A stretch of 64,000 bases of DNA from an uncultured Eubacteriales bacterium (GTDB taxonomy: Bacteria; Bacillota; Clostridia; Oscillospirales; CAG-272): the NCBI GenBank assembly GCA_934432675.1, contig CAKRYT010000002.1, forward strand, positions 1 to 64,000. Direction: 5' to 3'. The position numbers and the translations under genes are program-made. This document shows, piece by piece, positions 8,776-16,497 of this stretch. The notes beneath the pieces were generated by a model. The model saw nothing but the letters and a program-made list of their open reading frames with translations, ran no database searches and had not been told where the DNA came from. Position 1 is the stretch's first letter. Every line of letters starts with the position of its first letter.

Positions 8776-9806
8776 GGAGTTTTGTCGAAAATAACAATAC
8801 ATCCTATCCGGGTGCAGAATTTGCAATAATGGGGCTGCCAAAAACATGGCTGCGCCACGTGCCGGGAGAGGCGGAGGAGGTGCATCTGCGATCCGGTCGC
8901 CCAGCCTCTTTTACGCGTGGCGGCAGGAATTTCCCCCTCCCGTTTTCGCTCCGTGCGGAGGAGATCGAGGAAGTGTTCCTCACCCTTTGCGCGGGGTCGG
9001 TCTACGCCCACCGCGAAACGCTCCGGCACGGGTATATCGCGCTCCCCGGCGGGGTGCGCGTCGGGGTCGCGGGGCGGTATGTGACCGAGGCGGGGGTCAT
9101 CACCGGGGTGACGGACATCTCGGGGCTCTGTCTGCGGATGCCGCACCGTTGCCCGGGACTCGCGGACGCGGTGCTGGATGCCTGGGAACGGTGTGCCCCG
9201 CAACGCGCCCCGCGCGGGGCGGAGGAGAAGACAACGGGAGCAGGGGAGGCCATCACGACGGGGGGGCAAACACGGATGCCGACGGCGGGAACACAGGATA
9301 GCGCACGGACGGAGGAGCCCGATGCGGCCTGCCCGTGTGAGGCCCCCGCCGCGCCCCACGGGTATCACAGCGGCGGGGTGCTGGTCATCGGTCCCCCCGG
9401 GGCGGGCAAGACCACGCTCCTGCGGGAGGTCGCCGACCGGCTCTCCGAGACGCGGCGGGTCGCGGTGGTGGACACCCGCGGGGAGATCTGCCTGCCGGGT
9501 GTGGGGCGGTATCTCACCGTGCTCACCGACTGCCCCGCTGCCGACGGCATGGAAATCGCCGTCCGCACTCTCTCGCCCGAGGTGATCGTGACGGATGAAA
9601 TCGGCAGGGAGGAGGTCGCCGGGATCATGCGCTGTCTGAAATGCGGGGTACCGCTTTTTGCCTCGGCGCACGGTGAGAGCCTCTCCGATCTGCGCGCCCG
9701 CGCGGGCATCGGGGAGATTCTGTCGCTCGGTGCCTTTTCACTCGTCGCCGTCATGGAACGCACGCCGGGGGGCGGCCGCCGCATCCGCACGGAGGTGCCG
9801 TCATGA
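8769..9806 (+). CDS. spoIIIAA: Stage III sporulation protein AA (ATPase)
   Basis: Predicted 345 residues. SpoIIIAA is the cytosolic ATPase of the mother-cell/forespore feeding-tube (SpoIIIA-SpoIIQ) complex. Visible family features are EEVHLRSGRP (residues ~36-45), LPGGVRVGVAGRYV (~92-105), the Walker A GPPGAGKTTLL (~208-218) and a Walker B-like VIVTDEIG. The 8769 ATG gives the usual ~36 residues before the EIRLR-like motif, but it has only a weak SD; ATG 8829 is an alternative. Between the N-terminal domain and the Walker A lies a ~55-residue Gly/Ala/Thr-rich segment (~146-200) that the family normally lacks. First gene of the spoIIIA operon; its 3' end overlaps spoIIIAB by ATGA. Confidence 0.93.
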   Translation: MSRSFVENNNTSYPGAEFAIMGLPKTWLRHVPGEAEEVHLRSGRPASFTRGGRNFPLPFSLRAEEIEEVFLTLCAGSVYAHRETLRHGYIALPGGVRVGVAGRYVTEAGVITGVTDISGLCLRMPHRCPGLADAVLDAWERCAPQRAPRGAEEKTTGAGEAITTGGQTRMPTAGTQDSARTEEPDAACPCEAPAAPHGYHSGGVLVIGPPGAGKTTLLREVADRLSETRRVAVVDTRGEICLPGVGRYLTVLTDCPAADGMEIAVRTLSPEVIVTDEIGREEVAGIMRCLKCGVPLFASAHGESLSDLRARAGIGEILSLGAFSLVAVMERTPGGGRRIRTEVPS

Positions 9807-10282
9807 TCCGCCTCGTCGGCGGGGCGTTGCTCGTCCTCTTCGGAATACTGCTCGCGCGGCACCTCGCCGAGCGGGAACACCGACGGGTGGCGTACGCCGA
9901 GGCGTACCTTGACTTTCTCCGGTACGTACGCGGGGAACTGCACGCCTACGCCCGTCCGCTCGGCGAGGTGTACCGTCGGTGCGATCATCCCGTTTTGGAG
10001 GAGAACGGGTTTCTCCCCGCGCTCCGCGCCGGGGTCGGCATCGGGGATGCCGCCCGACACACCACGCCCCCGACCGACCCGCGGGCGGTGAAGATCCTCT
10101 CCGACTTCGGTTTTGCCGTGGGGCGCGGGTATCTCGCGGAGACGCTCGCCTGCTGCGACGTGTATATCGAGCGCATGAATACGTACGCGGGGGGCGTGCG
10201 CGAGGCCGCGCCCTCGCGCATCCGTGTGCGGCGCACGGTGGCACTCGCCGGGACGGCACTGGTGCTTTTATTGCTTTTGTAG
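9803..10282 (+). CDS. spoIIIAB: Stage III sporulation protein AB
   Basis: Predicted 159 residues. It has hydrophobic segments at both ends (VGGALLVLFGILLA and LAGTALVLLLLL) flanking a helical middle, as in SpoIIIAB, which resembles type II secretion GspF and is part of the SpoIIIA channel in the engulfing mother-cell membrane. The ATG overlaps the spoIIIAA stop. Identification rests on this layout plus its place between AA and AC. Confidence 0.9.
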   Translation: MIRLVGGALLVLFGILLARHLAEREHRRVAYAEAYLDFLRYVRGELHAYARPLGEVYRRCDHPVLEENGFLPALRAGVGIGDAARHTTPPTDPRAVKILSDFGFAVGRGYLAETLACCDVYIERMNTYAGGVREAAPSRIRVRRTVALAGTALVLLLLL

Positions 10283-10294
10283 GAGGTCCCTCCA

Positions 10295-10489
10295 ATGGAT
10301 ATATCCCTTGTGTTGAAGGTGGCGGGGGTCGGCATCCTCGTCACGGTCGCCTGTCAGATCCTCACGCGCGCCGGGCGGGATGAGCAGGCGACGCTCGTGT
10401 CGCTCGCCGGTATCGTCATCGTGCTCCTCATGCTCGTCGGGCAGATCGGGGAACTCTTCCGTACCGTGCGGGAGGTGTTCGGGCTTTGA
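10295..10489 (+). CDS. spoIIIAC: Stage III sporulation protein AC
   Basis: Predicted 64 residues with two membrane helices joined by the charged RAGRDEQATLVSLAG segment characteristic of SpoIIIAC, a small membrane component of the feeding-tube complex. AGGAGG precedes the start. The stop overlaps the TTG start of spoIIIAD. Confidence 0.93.
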   Translation: MDISLVLKVAGVGILVTVACQILTRAGRDEQATLVSLAGIVIVLLMLVGQIGELFRTVREVFGL

Positions 10490-10878
10490 CGCTCTGGCAA
10501 CTCACCGGGGCGGCACTCCTCCTCGCCGTCATCATTGCCGCCATGCGGGATACCGGCGGGAAAAGCACCCCGTACATCCTCGCCGCCGGAGGGAGCCTTT
10601 TCCTCGTGGCGGTGCTCTCCCGTCTCGTGACCCCTCTGCAAGCCCTCTCGACGATGCTCGCGGAGAGTCCGCTCTCGGCGCACGCCTCGGTACTCGTCCG
10701 CGGGCTCGGCATCGTGTGGGTGGTGAAGATCGGCGGGGGCATCTGCCGTGATCTCGGTGCGGAGAGCATCGCCGGGCGGCTGGAACTCTGCGGGCAGGCG
10801 GAACTCCTGCTCCTCACACTCCCCTACGTGACGGAACTGGTGCGGCTCGCGGTGCGCCTCGTGGAGGAGGGACTATGA
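10486..10878 (+). CDS. spoIIIAD: Stage III sporulation protein AD
   Basis: Predicted 130 residues starting at TTG 10486, which overlaps the spoIIIAC stop; GGAGGT at 10471 supports it. It is a multi-helix membrane protein homologous to SpoIIIAC plus an extra helix pair, with typical VVKIGGGICRDLGAESIA. It belongs to the SpoIIIA membrane platform. Confidence 0.92.
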   Translation: MTLWQLTGAALLLAVIIAAMRDTGGKSTPYILAAGGSLFLVAVLSRLVTPLQALSTMLAESPLSAHASVLVRGLGIVWVVKIGGGICRDLGAESIAGRLELCGQAELLLLTLPYVTELVRLAVRLVEEGL

Positions 10879-12200
10879 GAGGGGGGCGTGCCCGCGGGCA
10901 CACGCGGAAACCGACCCGTTTGCAGACCCTCTGGCCGGCACGGTTACGAGTCGCTCCGCACAGCCGTGGGCTGACGGAGAAACGAACCCTTTTACGGCCA
11001 CGAGGGCAGGCGCAGTTGCGGGTCGGTCTGCACACCCGCAGGCGGGTCTGCGGGCGGGTGGCGGTGCTCTTCTGTCTTCTATGGTGCCTGGCGTCGGTCG
11101 TCCTCCTCCCCGCATCGGCAAAACTGCCGTCCGCGGCGGCACCCTCCGAGGGGGCGGGCGGGCTCGTCGGGCAATCGGGGGGCGTGGAGCGTGACTACCT
11201 CGCGGAACTCGGGGAGGCGGTACCGGAGGAATACCGCGCGGTGCTGGACGAAAGAGGGGCATCCGAACTCGTCGGCGCGGAATACCTGTTTTCCTACCTG
11301 CTCTCGGGGCTGAAAAACGAGAGCGGTGCCGCGCTCCGTCTCTTCGCCGCCCTTTTCGGTATGGTCCTGCTCGGTCGGGTCATCACCGAGATGGGGGAGG
11401 GGGAAAAGCCGCTCTCCCGCGTGTCCGGGATTCTCATCGGCTCGGTGTGCGCGCTCTCGTTCTTCGCGGCGGTGTCGGGGAGCGTGCACCGCGTCGGCGT
11501 TTATCTCGGGGATCTCAAAACGTTCCTCAACGGCTCGACCCCGATCCTGACCGCGCTCCTCGTCGCCGGCGGCAGTACCGCCGCCGGGGGCAGTGCCGCC
11601 GCGTCTTTTTCCCTCGGGCTGGTGCTGCTCGAAAACCTGCTCACGGGCGTGCTGTACCCGCTGACGGGGGTATGCTTTGCCATGGGGCTGCTCGACGCCG
11701 TCTCGCCGGATCTGCGACTCGGCGGGGTGTCAAAACACCTCAAATGGTTATATATGACCCTGCTCGGCGTGGCGTCCGCCGTCTCGACGGCGGCACTCTC
11801 CTTTCAGACCACGCTCGCGTCGAGTGCCGACAGCGTCGCCATGCGGAGTGCCAAATACGCGGTCGGGAGCATGATCCCGATCGTCGGGGGGAGCATCGGT
11901 GCCGCGCTCGGCACACTCGGCTCTTCACTCTCGCTCGTCAAGAACACGGCGGGGGTCTCCTGCGTGGCGGTGGTCCTGCTCCTCACGTTGCCGGAACTGA
12001 TCTATCTGTTTCTGGCGAGGCTCGCGGTCAGTGCCGCGGGGACCGCGGCAGAGGCACTCGGCTTTACCGTCGGGGAGAAACTGCTCGGCTCCTTTCTCAA
12101 AATCTACGATATGCTGCTGGCGACCGTGGCGGCGGCGGGGGTAACATGGATCCTGTACTTTTCGGTGGTACTGAAAGTCGCCTACCCGACGGGGGCGTGA
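10875..12200 (+). CDS. spoIIIAE: Stage III sporulation protein AE
   Basis: Predicted 441-residue polytopic membrane protein of the SpoIIIA complex. A signal-like hydrophobic segment (VAVLFCLLWCLASVVLLP, ~62-79) is followed by an extracytoplasmic stretch and about eight membrane helices with the conserved SSADSVAMRSAKYAVGSMIPIVG region. The ATG overlaps the spoIIIAD stop. The ~55 residues before the first hydrophobic segment are Arg-rich and have no counterpart in the family as I know it; either an unusual cytosolic extension or a later start. Confidence 0.92.
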   Translation: MRGGRARGHTRKPTRLQTLWPARLRVAPHSRGLTEKRTLLRPRGQAQLRVGLHTRRRVCGRVAVLFCLLWCLASVVLLPASAKLPSAAAPSEGAGGLVGQSGGVERDYLAELGEAVPEEYRAVLDERGASELVGAEYLFSYLLSGLKNESGAALRLFAALFGMVLLGRVITEMGEGEKPLSRVSGILIGSVCALSFFAAVSGSVHRVGVYLGDLKTFLNGSTPILTALLVAGGSTAAGGSAAASFSLGLVLLENLLTGVLYPLTGVCFAMGLLDAVSPDLRLGGVSKHLKWLYMTLLGVASAVSTAALSFQTTLASSADSVAMRSAKYAVGSMIPIVGGSIGAALGTLGSSLSLVKNTAGVSCVAVVLLLTLPELIYLFLARLAVSAAGTAAEALGFTVGEKLLGSFLKIYDMLLATVAAAGVTWILYFSVVLKVAYPTGA

Positions 12201-12201
12201 C

Positions 12202-12657
12202 GTGAAGGCTTATCTCATCGGGGCGGTGCTGTCCGTCGGGGTCGCCGCCGTCCTTTCCCTCCTGACCCCCGAGGGGCGGTCGCGGCGCACCTATCATCTG
12301 CTCCTGTCGCTCGTCGTGCTCCTGGTCCTCACGGCACCGCTCGCGGTGCGCGGAGGATGCGACATAACAACGCTCCCCGGGTCGGAGACACAAGGGACCC
12401 CCACGGTGCCGGAGGGGGGGCAATTCCTCCTCGATGCCACCGCCACGGCACTGCGCCGTGAACTCGCCGGGCACTTCTCCCTGCCCGAGGCGGAGATCGG
12501 CGTGACGGTCGGCGGGCAGGTGGATGAAGGGGGGGCGGTCACGCTCCGTCGCGTCTCGGTGATCCTGCACGGGGACAGCCGGAAACGGCGGATCGCCGTC
12601 AAGGAGTACCTGGAAGAAAATCTGAATGCGTGTGAGGTAACGGTGAATGTGGAATAA
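12202..12657 (+). CDS. spoIIIAF: Stage III sporulation protein AF
   Basis: Predicted 151 residues starting at GTG one base after the spoIIIAE stop. Two membrane helices (AYLIGAVLSVGVAAVLSLL and YHLLLSLVVLLVLTAPLAV) are followed by a soluble domain resembling the SpoIIIAF ring-building motif (V.VILHGDSRKRRIAVKEYL). It overlaps spoIIIAG by 11 bp. Confidence 0.9.
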   Translation: MKAYLIGAVLSVGVAAVLSLLTPEGRSRRTYHLLLSLVVLLVLTAPLAVRGGCDITTLPGSETQGTPTVPEGGQFLLDATATALRRELAGHFSLPEAEIGVTVGGQVDEGGAVTLRRVSVILHGDSRKRRIAVKEYLEENLNACEVTVNVE

Positions 12658-13081
12658 GCAGAAGTGCCGGGAGGTCTTCCGCACACTCATGAAAAAGCCG
12701 TGGATGCTCTTTGCCGGGGTGCTCGGCGTGGCACTGCTACTCGCGGGGGCACTGGGGGCGGGAAAGAGCAGCGGGGGCGAGGTCGTCGCGACCGAGAGCG
12801 AGAGCGACGTCTACCGCCACGCCTTGGAGAAACAGATTGCCGATGCCCTCGCCGCGGTGGACGGGGTGGGACGCACGCGCGTCTTGCTGACGCTCGAAAC
12901 GGGAGAACAACTGCTTTACGAGGGGAGCAAAAAGGTGGGCTCCGTCCCGCCGCGCGTGCGCGGTGCCGTGGTCATTTGCGAGGGGGGCGGTGCCGACCGC
13001 GTGAAACGCGAGGTGACGGACATCGTGTCGGCCCTCTGTCATCTGTCCGCCAATCACATTCACGTTGCCAAGATGGACTGA
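12647..13081 (+). CDS. spoIIIAG: Stage III sporulation protein AG
   Basis: Predicted 144 residues. One N-terminal membrane helix (WMLFAGVLGVALLLAGALG) is followed by the ring-building-motif domain with VDGVGRTRVLLTLETGE and VRGAVVICEGG, both typical. SpoIIIAG forms the large ring of the mother-cell channel. The domain is shorter than in Bacillus, as is common in Clostridia. Confidence 0.92.
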   Translation: MWNKQKCREVFRTLMKKPWMLFAGVLGVALLLAGALGAGKSSGGEVVATESESDVYRHALEKQIADALAAVDGVGRTRVLLTLETGEQLLYEGSKKVGSVPPRVRGAVVICEGGGADRVKREVTDIVSALCHLSANHIHVAKMD

Positions 13082-13214
13082 CGGGTGTGCGACCGCCGCC
13101 CGGGCGGGGAACGGTGCACCGGCGGACACATTTTCGGGAATGCCCGCATATCATGAGAGCCGCCCGCATAGAGTGTACTACTCAAAAACCAGAACGGCGC
13201 AAGGAGGCACACAT

Positions 13215-13757
13215 ATGGAACAGGCAAAGCCCGCACGGGGCAAGAAATTCTGGCGGCACATCGGTAAGAGAAATCTGATCATTCTCTCCGTGATGCTGCT
13301 CATCGGTCTCGCGGTCTATCTCAACTATCTGTGGTTTTATCATCCCGCCGACGATGCGGTCGGTGCGGGCAACGCCGCCGCGGGCACGGACAACGGCACC
13401 GCCGCAGACACCCGGGAGGACTATTTCGCCGCCACGGCTCTCGCCCGTGAAACCACGCGGCGCGAATCCATGGAGGTGCTCCAAAAGGTGGTGGACAGCG
13501 GGGAAGGCGAGGAGCGCGAGGCAGCACTGACGCAGATCTCCCTCATCGCCGCCGCGATGGAGAAAGAAGCAAACATCGAGACGCTCGTCAAGGCGGGCGG
13601 ATATGAACAGTGCGTCGCGGTCATCAGCGGGGACAGCGCATCTGTCGTCGTTTCGGGTGAGGTGCCGCTGGATGCCGCGCGCGTCGCGACCATCACCGGG
13701 ATCGTCTACGAGCAGGCGGGGATCCTGCCCGCCAACCTCACGGTGAAGCAGAAATAA
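13215..13757 (+). CDS. spoIIIAH: Stage III sporulation protein AH
   Basis: Predicted 180 residues, start at ATG 13215 after AAGGAGG. One membrane helix (LIILSVMLLIGLAVYLNYLW, ~20-39), a Gly/Ala-rich linker, then a YscJ/FliF-like domain with a coiled region (ETTRRESMEVLQKVVDSGE) and the final ITGIVYEQAGILPANLTVK typical of SpoIIIAH. In Bacillus it binds forespore SpoIIQ; no spoIIQ is in this window. Last gene of the operon, followed by a terminator. Confidence 0.93.
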   Translation: MEQAKPARGKKFWRHIGKRNLIILSVMLLIGLAVYLNYLWFYHPADDAVGAGNAAAGTDNGTAADTREDYFAATALARETTRRESMEVLQKVVDSGEGEEREAALTQISLIAAAMEKEANIETLVKAGGYEQCVAVISGDSASVVVSGEVPLDAARVATITGIVYEQAGILPANLTVKQK

Positions 13758-13762
13758 GCACG

Positions 13763-13790
13763 AAAACGCCTCCCGTCGGGAGGCGTTTTT
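13763..13790 (+). terminator. Terminator of the spoIIIA operon
   Basis: AAAACGCCTCCC and its exact complement around GTC, ending in a T run. Confidence 0.92.
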
Positions 13791-13880
13791 CAGGCGGCGC
13801 GGCACACACGGCGGAAACGGACACCGCCGCGGCGCGATACGGCTCACGACCCGTCCCGGATGCGACGGAGAACGCCACGG

Positions 13881-13985
13881 GCGGGGCAAGGTTGACAATG
13901 CACGTCGGGATGCGTGGGAGAACGACTGCGGCGCGACACGGTTGACAACGCCCGCCGCGGGGCAAGGTTGACAATGCACGTCGGG
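13881..13985 (+). repeat. Duplicated promoter element upstream of asd
   Basis: A 29-bp sequence containing CAAGGTTGACAATGCACG occurs identically at 13881-13909 and 13957-13985; a partial third copy of the TTGACAA core lies at 13942. Only the last copy has a -10 box at the right distance. Confidence 0.85.
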
Positions 13986-13996
13986 CGTGCTACAAT
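13968..13996 (+). promoter_or_regulatory. Sigma-A promoter of asd
   Basis: TTGACA (13968-13973), 17-base spacer ending TGC, TACAAT (13991-13996). The start codon of asd is only ~32 bases downstream, so there is no room for a riboswitch. Confidence 0.88.
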
Positions 13997-14027
13997 AACC
14001 CTAAAAATGTAAAGGAAATCGGCTGCT

Positions 14028-15110
14028 ATGGAAAAACTGCGTGTCGGCATCGTCGGCGCGACCGGTATGGTCGGTCAGCGTTTCGTGACCTTGCTCGAAA
14101 ACCATCCGTATTTTGAGATCCGCGCCCTGCTCGCCTCCGGACGGAGTGCGGGGAAACCCTACCGCGAGGCGGTGGAGGGGCGGTGGAAGATGCAGACGCC
14201 CCTGCCTCTTTCGATCGGTGAAATGCCGGTGCTGGACGCCGCGGACATCGAGGGGGTAAAACCGCTCGTGGACTTCGTGTTCTGTGCCGTCAATATGAAG
14301 AAGGAAGACATCCGCGCGCTCGAAGAGGCGTATGCGAGGGCGGAGATCCCCGTCGTGTCCAACAACTCCGCCAACCGCTGGACCCCCGACGTGCCGATGG
14401 TGATCCCCGAAATCAACGACGCACATCTCGCCGTCATCGAGGCACAGAAAAAGCGGCTCGGCACCCGTCGCGGGTTCATCGCCGTCAAGCCGAACTGCTC
14501 CATTCAGTCCTACGTACCCGCGCTCACGCCCCTGCTCCCGTTCGGACCGACCGAGGTCGTCGCCACGACCTACCAGGCCATCTCCGGGGCGGGCAAGACC
14601 TTCCGCGAGTGGCCGGAGATGGTCGATAACGTCATCCCCTACATCGGCGGGGAAGAGGAAAAGAGCGAGCAGGAGCCGCTCCGCGTCTGGGGTACGGTGG
14701 AGAACGGGGCGATCGTCCCCGCGAAGGCTCCCGTCATCTCCACGCAGTGCATCCGCGTCCCCGTTACGGACGGACACACGGCGGCGGTGTTCGTGCGTTT
14801 CCGCCGGAAACCCACGCGCGAGGAGATTCTCACGGCGTGGCGCAACTACCGCGGCAGACCGCAGGAACTGGCACTGCCTTCCGCACCCGCGCAGTTCATC
14901 ACCTATTTCGACGAGCCTGATCGCCCGCAGGTGCGTCCCGACCGCGACCTCTTCGGCGGGATGGGCATCTCGGTCGGCCGCCTGCGCGAGGACACCGTTT
15001 TCGACTACAAATTCGTCGGGCTCTCCCACAACACCCTGCGCGGTGCCGCGGGCGGTGCCGTCCTCATCGCGGAACTGCTCCTCAGGGAGGGGTATCTCAC
15101 AAGGGCGTAA
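14028..15110 (+). CDS. asd: Aspartate-semialdehyde dehydrogenase
   Basis: Predicted 360 residues. It reduces aspartyl phosphate to aspartate semialdehyde with NADPH, the branch point to lysine/diaminopimelate, threonine and methionine. The N-terminal GIVGATGMVGQRF is the NADP site; Cys157 in KPNCSIQSYVP is the catalytic nucleophile and His250 in TDGHTA the partner. The VKPNCSIQ context and the ~360-residue length place it in the class found in archaea, fungi and some bacteria rather than the E. coli class. It stands alone between its promoter and a long hairpin. Confidence 0.95.
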   Translation: MEKLRVGIVGATGMVGQRFVTLLENHPYFEIRALLASGRSAGKPYREAVEGRWKMQTPLPLSIGEMPVLDAADIEGVKPLVDFVFCAVNMKKEDIRALEEAYARAEIPVVSNNSANRWTPDVPMVIPEINDAHLAVIEAQKKRLGTRRGFIAVKPNCSIQSYVPALTPLLPFGPTEVVATTYQAISGAGKTFREWPEMVDNVIPYIGGEEEKSEQEPLRVWGTVENGAIVPAKAPVISTQCIRVPVTDGHTAAVFVRFRRKPTREEILTAWRNYRGRPQELALPSAPAQFITYFDEPDRPQVRPDRDLFGGMGISVGRLREDTVFDYKFVGLSHNTLRGAAGGAVLIAELLLREGYLTRA

Positions 15111-15116
15111 AATCAT

Positions 15117-15150
15117 ACAGCGTTGTACCGGGGACCCGGTACAACGCTGT
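15117..15150 (+). terminator. 16-bp perfect hairpin after asd
   Basis: Arms 15117-15132 and 15135-15150 are exact complements with a two-base gap. The downstream GCTTTAT is only weakly T-rich, so termination is likely but not certain. Confidence 0.55.
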
Positions 15151-15186
15151 GCTTTATCCGAACGCCCCCGGGGAGCCGGGGGACGG

Positions 15187-15288
15187 GGAAAACGAAGGAA
15201 AGGGGAAAACAAAGGAAAGGAGAAAACGGGGGAAGGGGGAAAAAGAGGAAACGGAGGAAACGGAGGAAACGGAGGAAACGGGGAAACG
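15187..15288 (+). repeat. Polypurine tract with AGGAAACGG tandem repeats
   Basis: About 100 bases almost entirely A and G on the plus strand. It ends in four exact 9-bp units (AGGAAACGG, 15246-15281) plus a partial. It lies between the 3' ends of asd and the protease gene. No coding role seen. Confidence 0.8.
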
Positions 15289-15311
15289 CCGCGCCTGGCT
15301 CTCCGTGGGGG

Positions 15312-16340
15312 TCAGACGCGCCCCGCAAGCGCGGGCACTTTGCCGAGGTATTCTCTGACCCGGCTGACGGGAATCGCCATTCCGGCGAGAAAGGTCTTAT
15401 CCTCCCGGTAGGCACCCGCATAGTTCACGGCAACGAGTTCTCCCGCGGCGTTCACGACCGCACCTCCGCTCGACCCGTGCGTGATGGGGGCAGAGTGATA
15501 AAGGACGGGAAAAACGACGGCAGAGATCGCGCTGTCACCCGACGAAGACTTCGGTGCGTGGTATTCCAGTACCTCCCCAAAGGTCAGGGCGTTGCGCTGT
15601 CCTTCCGGTTGGCCAAGGGCTGCAATCTTCTCCCCGACGGGGGCATCCGCCGCCGCGAGAGGGATCGGGGGGAGCGTGTAGGTGACGTCCGTCGCCCCGT
15701 ACATTCTGAGGACGGCGAGGTCGTAGTCCGCACTGCTCGCCACGAGAGAAATCTCGCGATAGGTACCGCCGCGGTAGTCCTCGACCGCAAAGGGGGAGGA
15801 GAGCAGGGGCGCGTACGCATCCGATACGACGTGATTGTTGGTCAGAAGATAGTAGAAGGTGCCGGAACCGTCCTCTCCGCGCGAGATCACGATCCCGCTC
15901 CCGGTCTTGGTCCCCGCGCTCCCGTTCGCCCGGGTCCTGGTGCGGACGAGCACGAGCGAGTGCATCGTCTCGTCGGTCAGGCGGTTGGTCCAGTCCTCAT
16001 AGTCGGGCAGGTAGGAGGCGTAGAGCGTGAGATTCCGCGTGACGGAGAGGGAGAAGTCGTACGGCACCGTGCCCGCCTCGTCGATGCACCAGCCGCGGAA
16101 AAGCCAGCCCTCCCGCACGGGGGCCTCGGGTGTCGACATACGCCCCCCGACGGGCAGGCGTACATCGGTGTCGGCGGCACCGTTCCCCGGTTTCAGCGTC
16201 ACGGTCACCATCGTCGAGAGCGGGGACGAGCCATCCTCGGAAAACGAAAAACTGCATCCGACGAGACCCGCGACGAGTATCAGGGCGAGCACCGGGAGGA
16301 GCACCGACAGGAGCCGGGCGGCATTCAGACGTTTTTTCAT
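15312..16340 (-). CDS. Trypsin-like (HtrA-type) serine protease lipoprotein with N-terminal Flg_new-like domain
   Basis: Predicted 342-residue lipoprotein. The signal ends in a lipobox with Cys29 (VAGLVGC). Residues ~44-110 form a Listeria-Bacteroides repeat (Flg_new/InlB B-repeat) type beta-grasp domain (VTVTLKPGNG ... GWLFRGWC ... LTLYASY). Residues ~125-335 are a trypsin-like protease with the complete triad: His170 in LLTNNHVV, Asp207 in ADYDLAVL and Ser291 in THGSSGGA. No PDZ domain follows, unlike standard HtrA/DegP. It probably cleaves or monitors envelope proteins. AGAGG favours the second of two adjacent ATGs (16340; the first is 16343). Confidence 0.88.
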   Translation of the reverse strand: MKKRLNAARLLSVLLPVLALILVAGLVGCSFSFSEDGSSPLSTMVTVTLKPGNGAADTDVRLPVGGRMSTPEAPVREGWLFRGWCIDEAGTVPYDFSLSVTRNLTLYASYLPDYEDWTNRLTDETMHSLVLVRTRTRANGSAGTKTGSGIVISRGEDGSGTFYYLLTNNHVVSDAYAPLLSSPFAVEDYRGGTYREISLVASSADYDLAVLRMYGATDVTYTLPPIPLAAADAPVGEKIAALGQPEGQRNALTFGEVLEYHAPKSSSGDSAISAVVFPVLYHSAPITHGSSGGAVVNAAGELVAVNYAGAYREDKTFLAGMAIPVSRVREYLGKVPALAGRV

Positions 16341-16418
16341 CATATACCTCTTTTCCCCATCAGTGTAGCATGGGGGAGGGGAAAATGCAAGAGGGAGAGG
16401 GGTGTACGCGGGTTTTCC

Positions 16419-16447
16419 TTGACAAGCGGGCGTGTACACGGTAGAAT
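16419..16447 (+). promoter_or_regulatory. Sigma-A promoter before the deacetylase gene
   Basis: TTGACA (16419-16424), 17-base spacer, TAGAAT (16442-16447), 50 bases before the start codon. No other promoter was found before the aro genes, so it may also serve them. Confidence 0.85.
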
Positions 16448-16497
16448 AAACTTGTAGAATTATAACTATTTATTCTCTCATAGGGAGGTTTTCATCG

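Noticed and set aside
13974..14027. Lysine riboswitch before asd
   Set aside because: Only ~25 bases separate the predicted transcription start from the ATG; no aptamer could fit.
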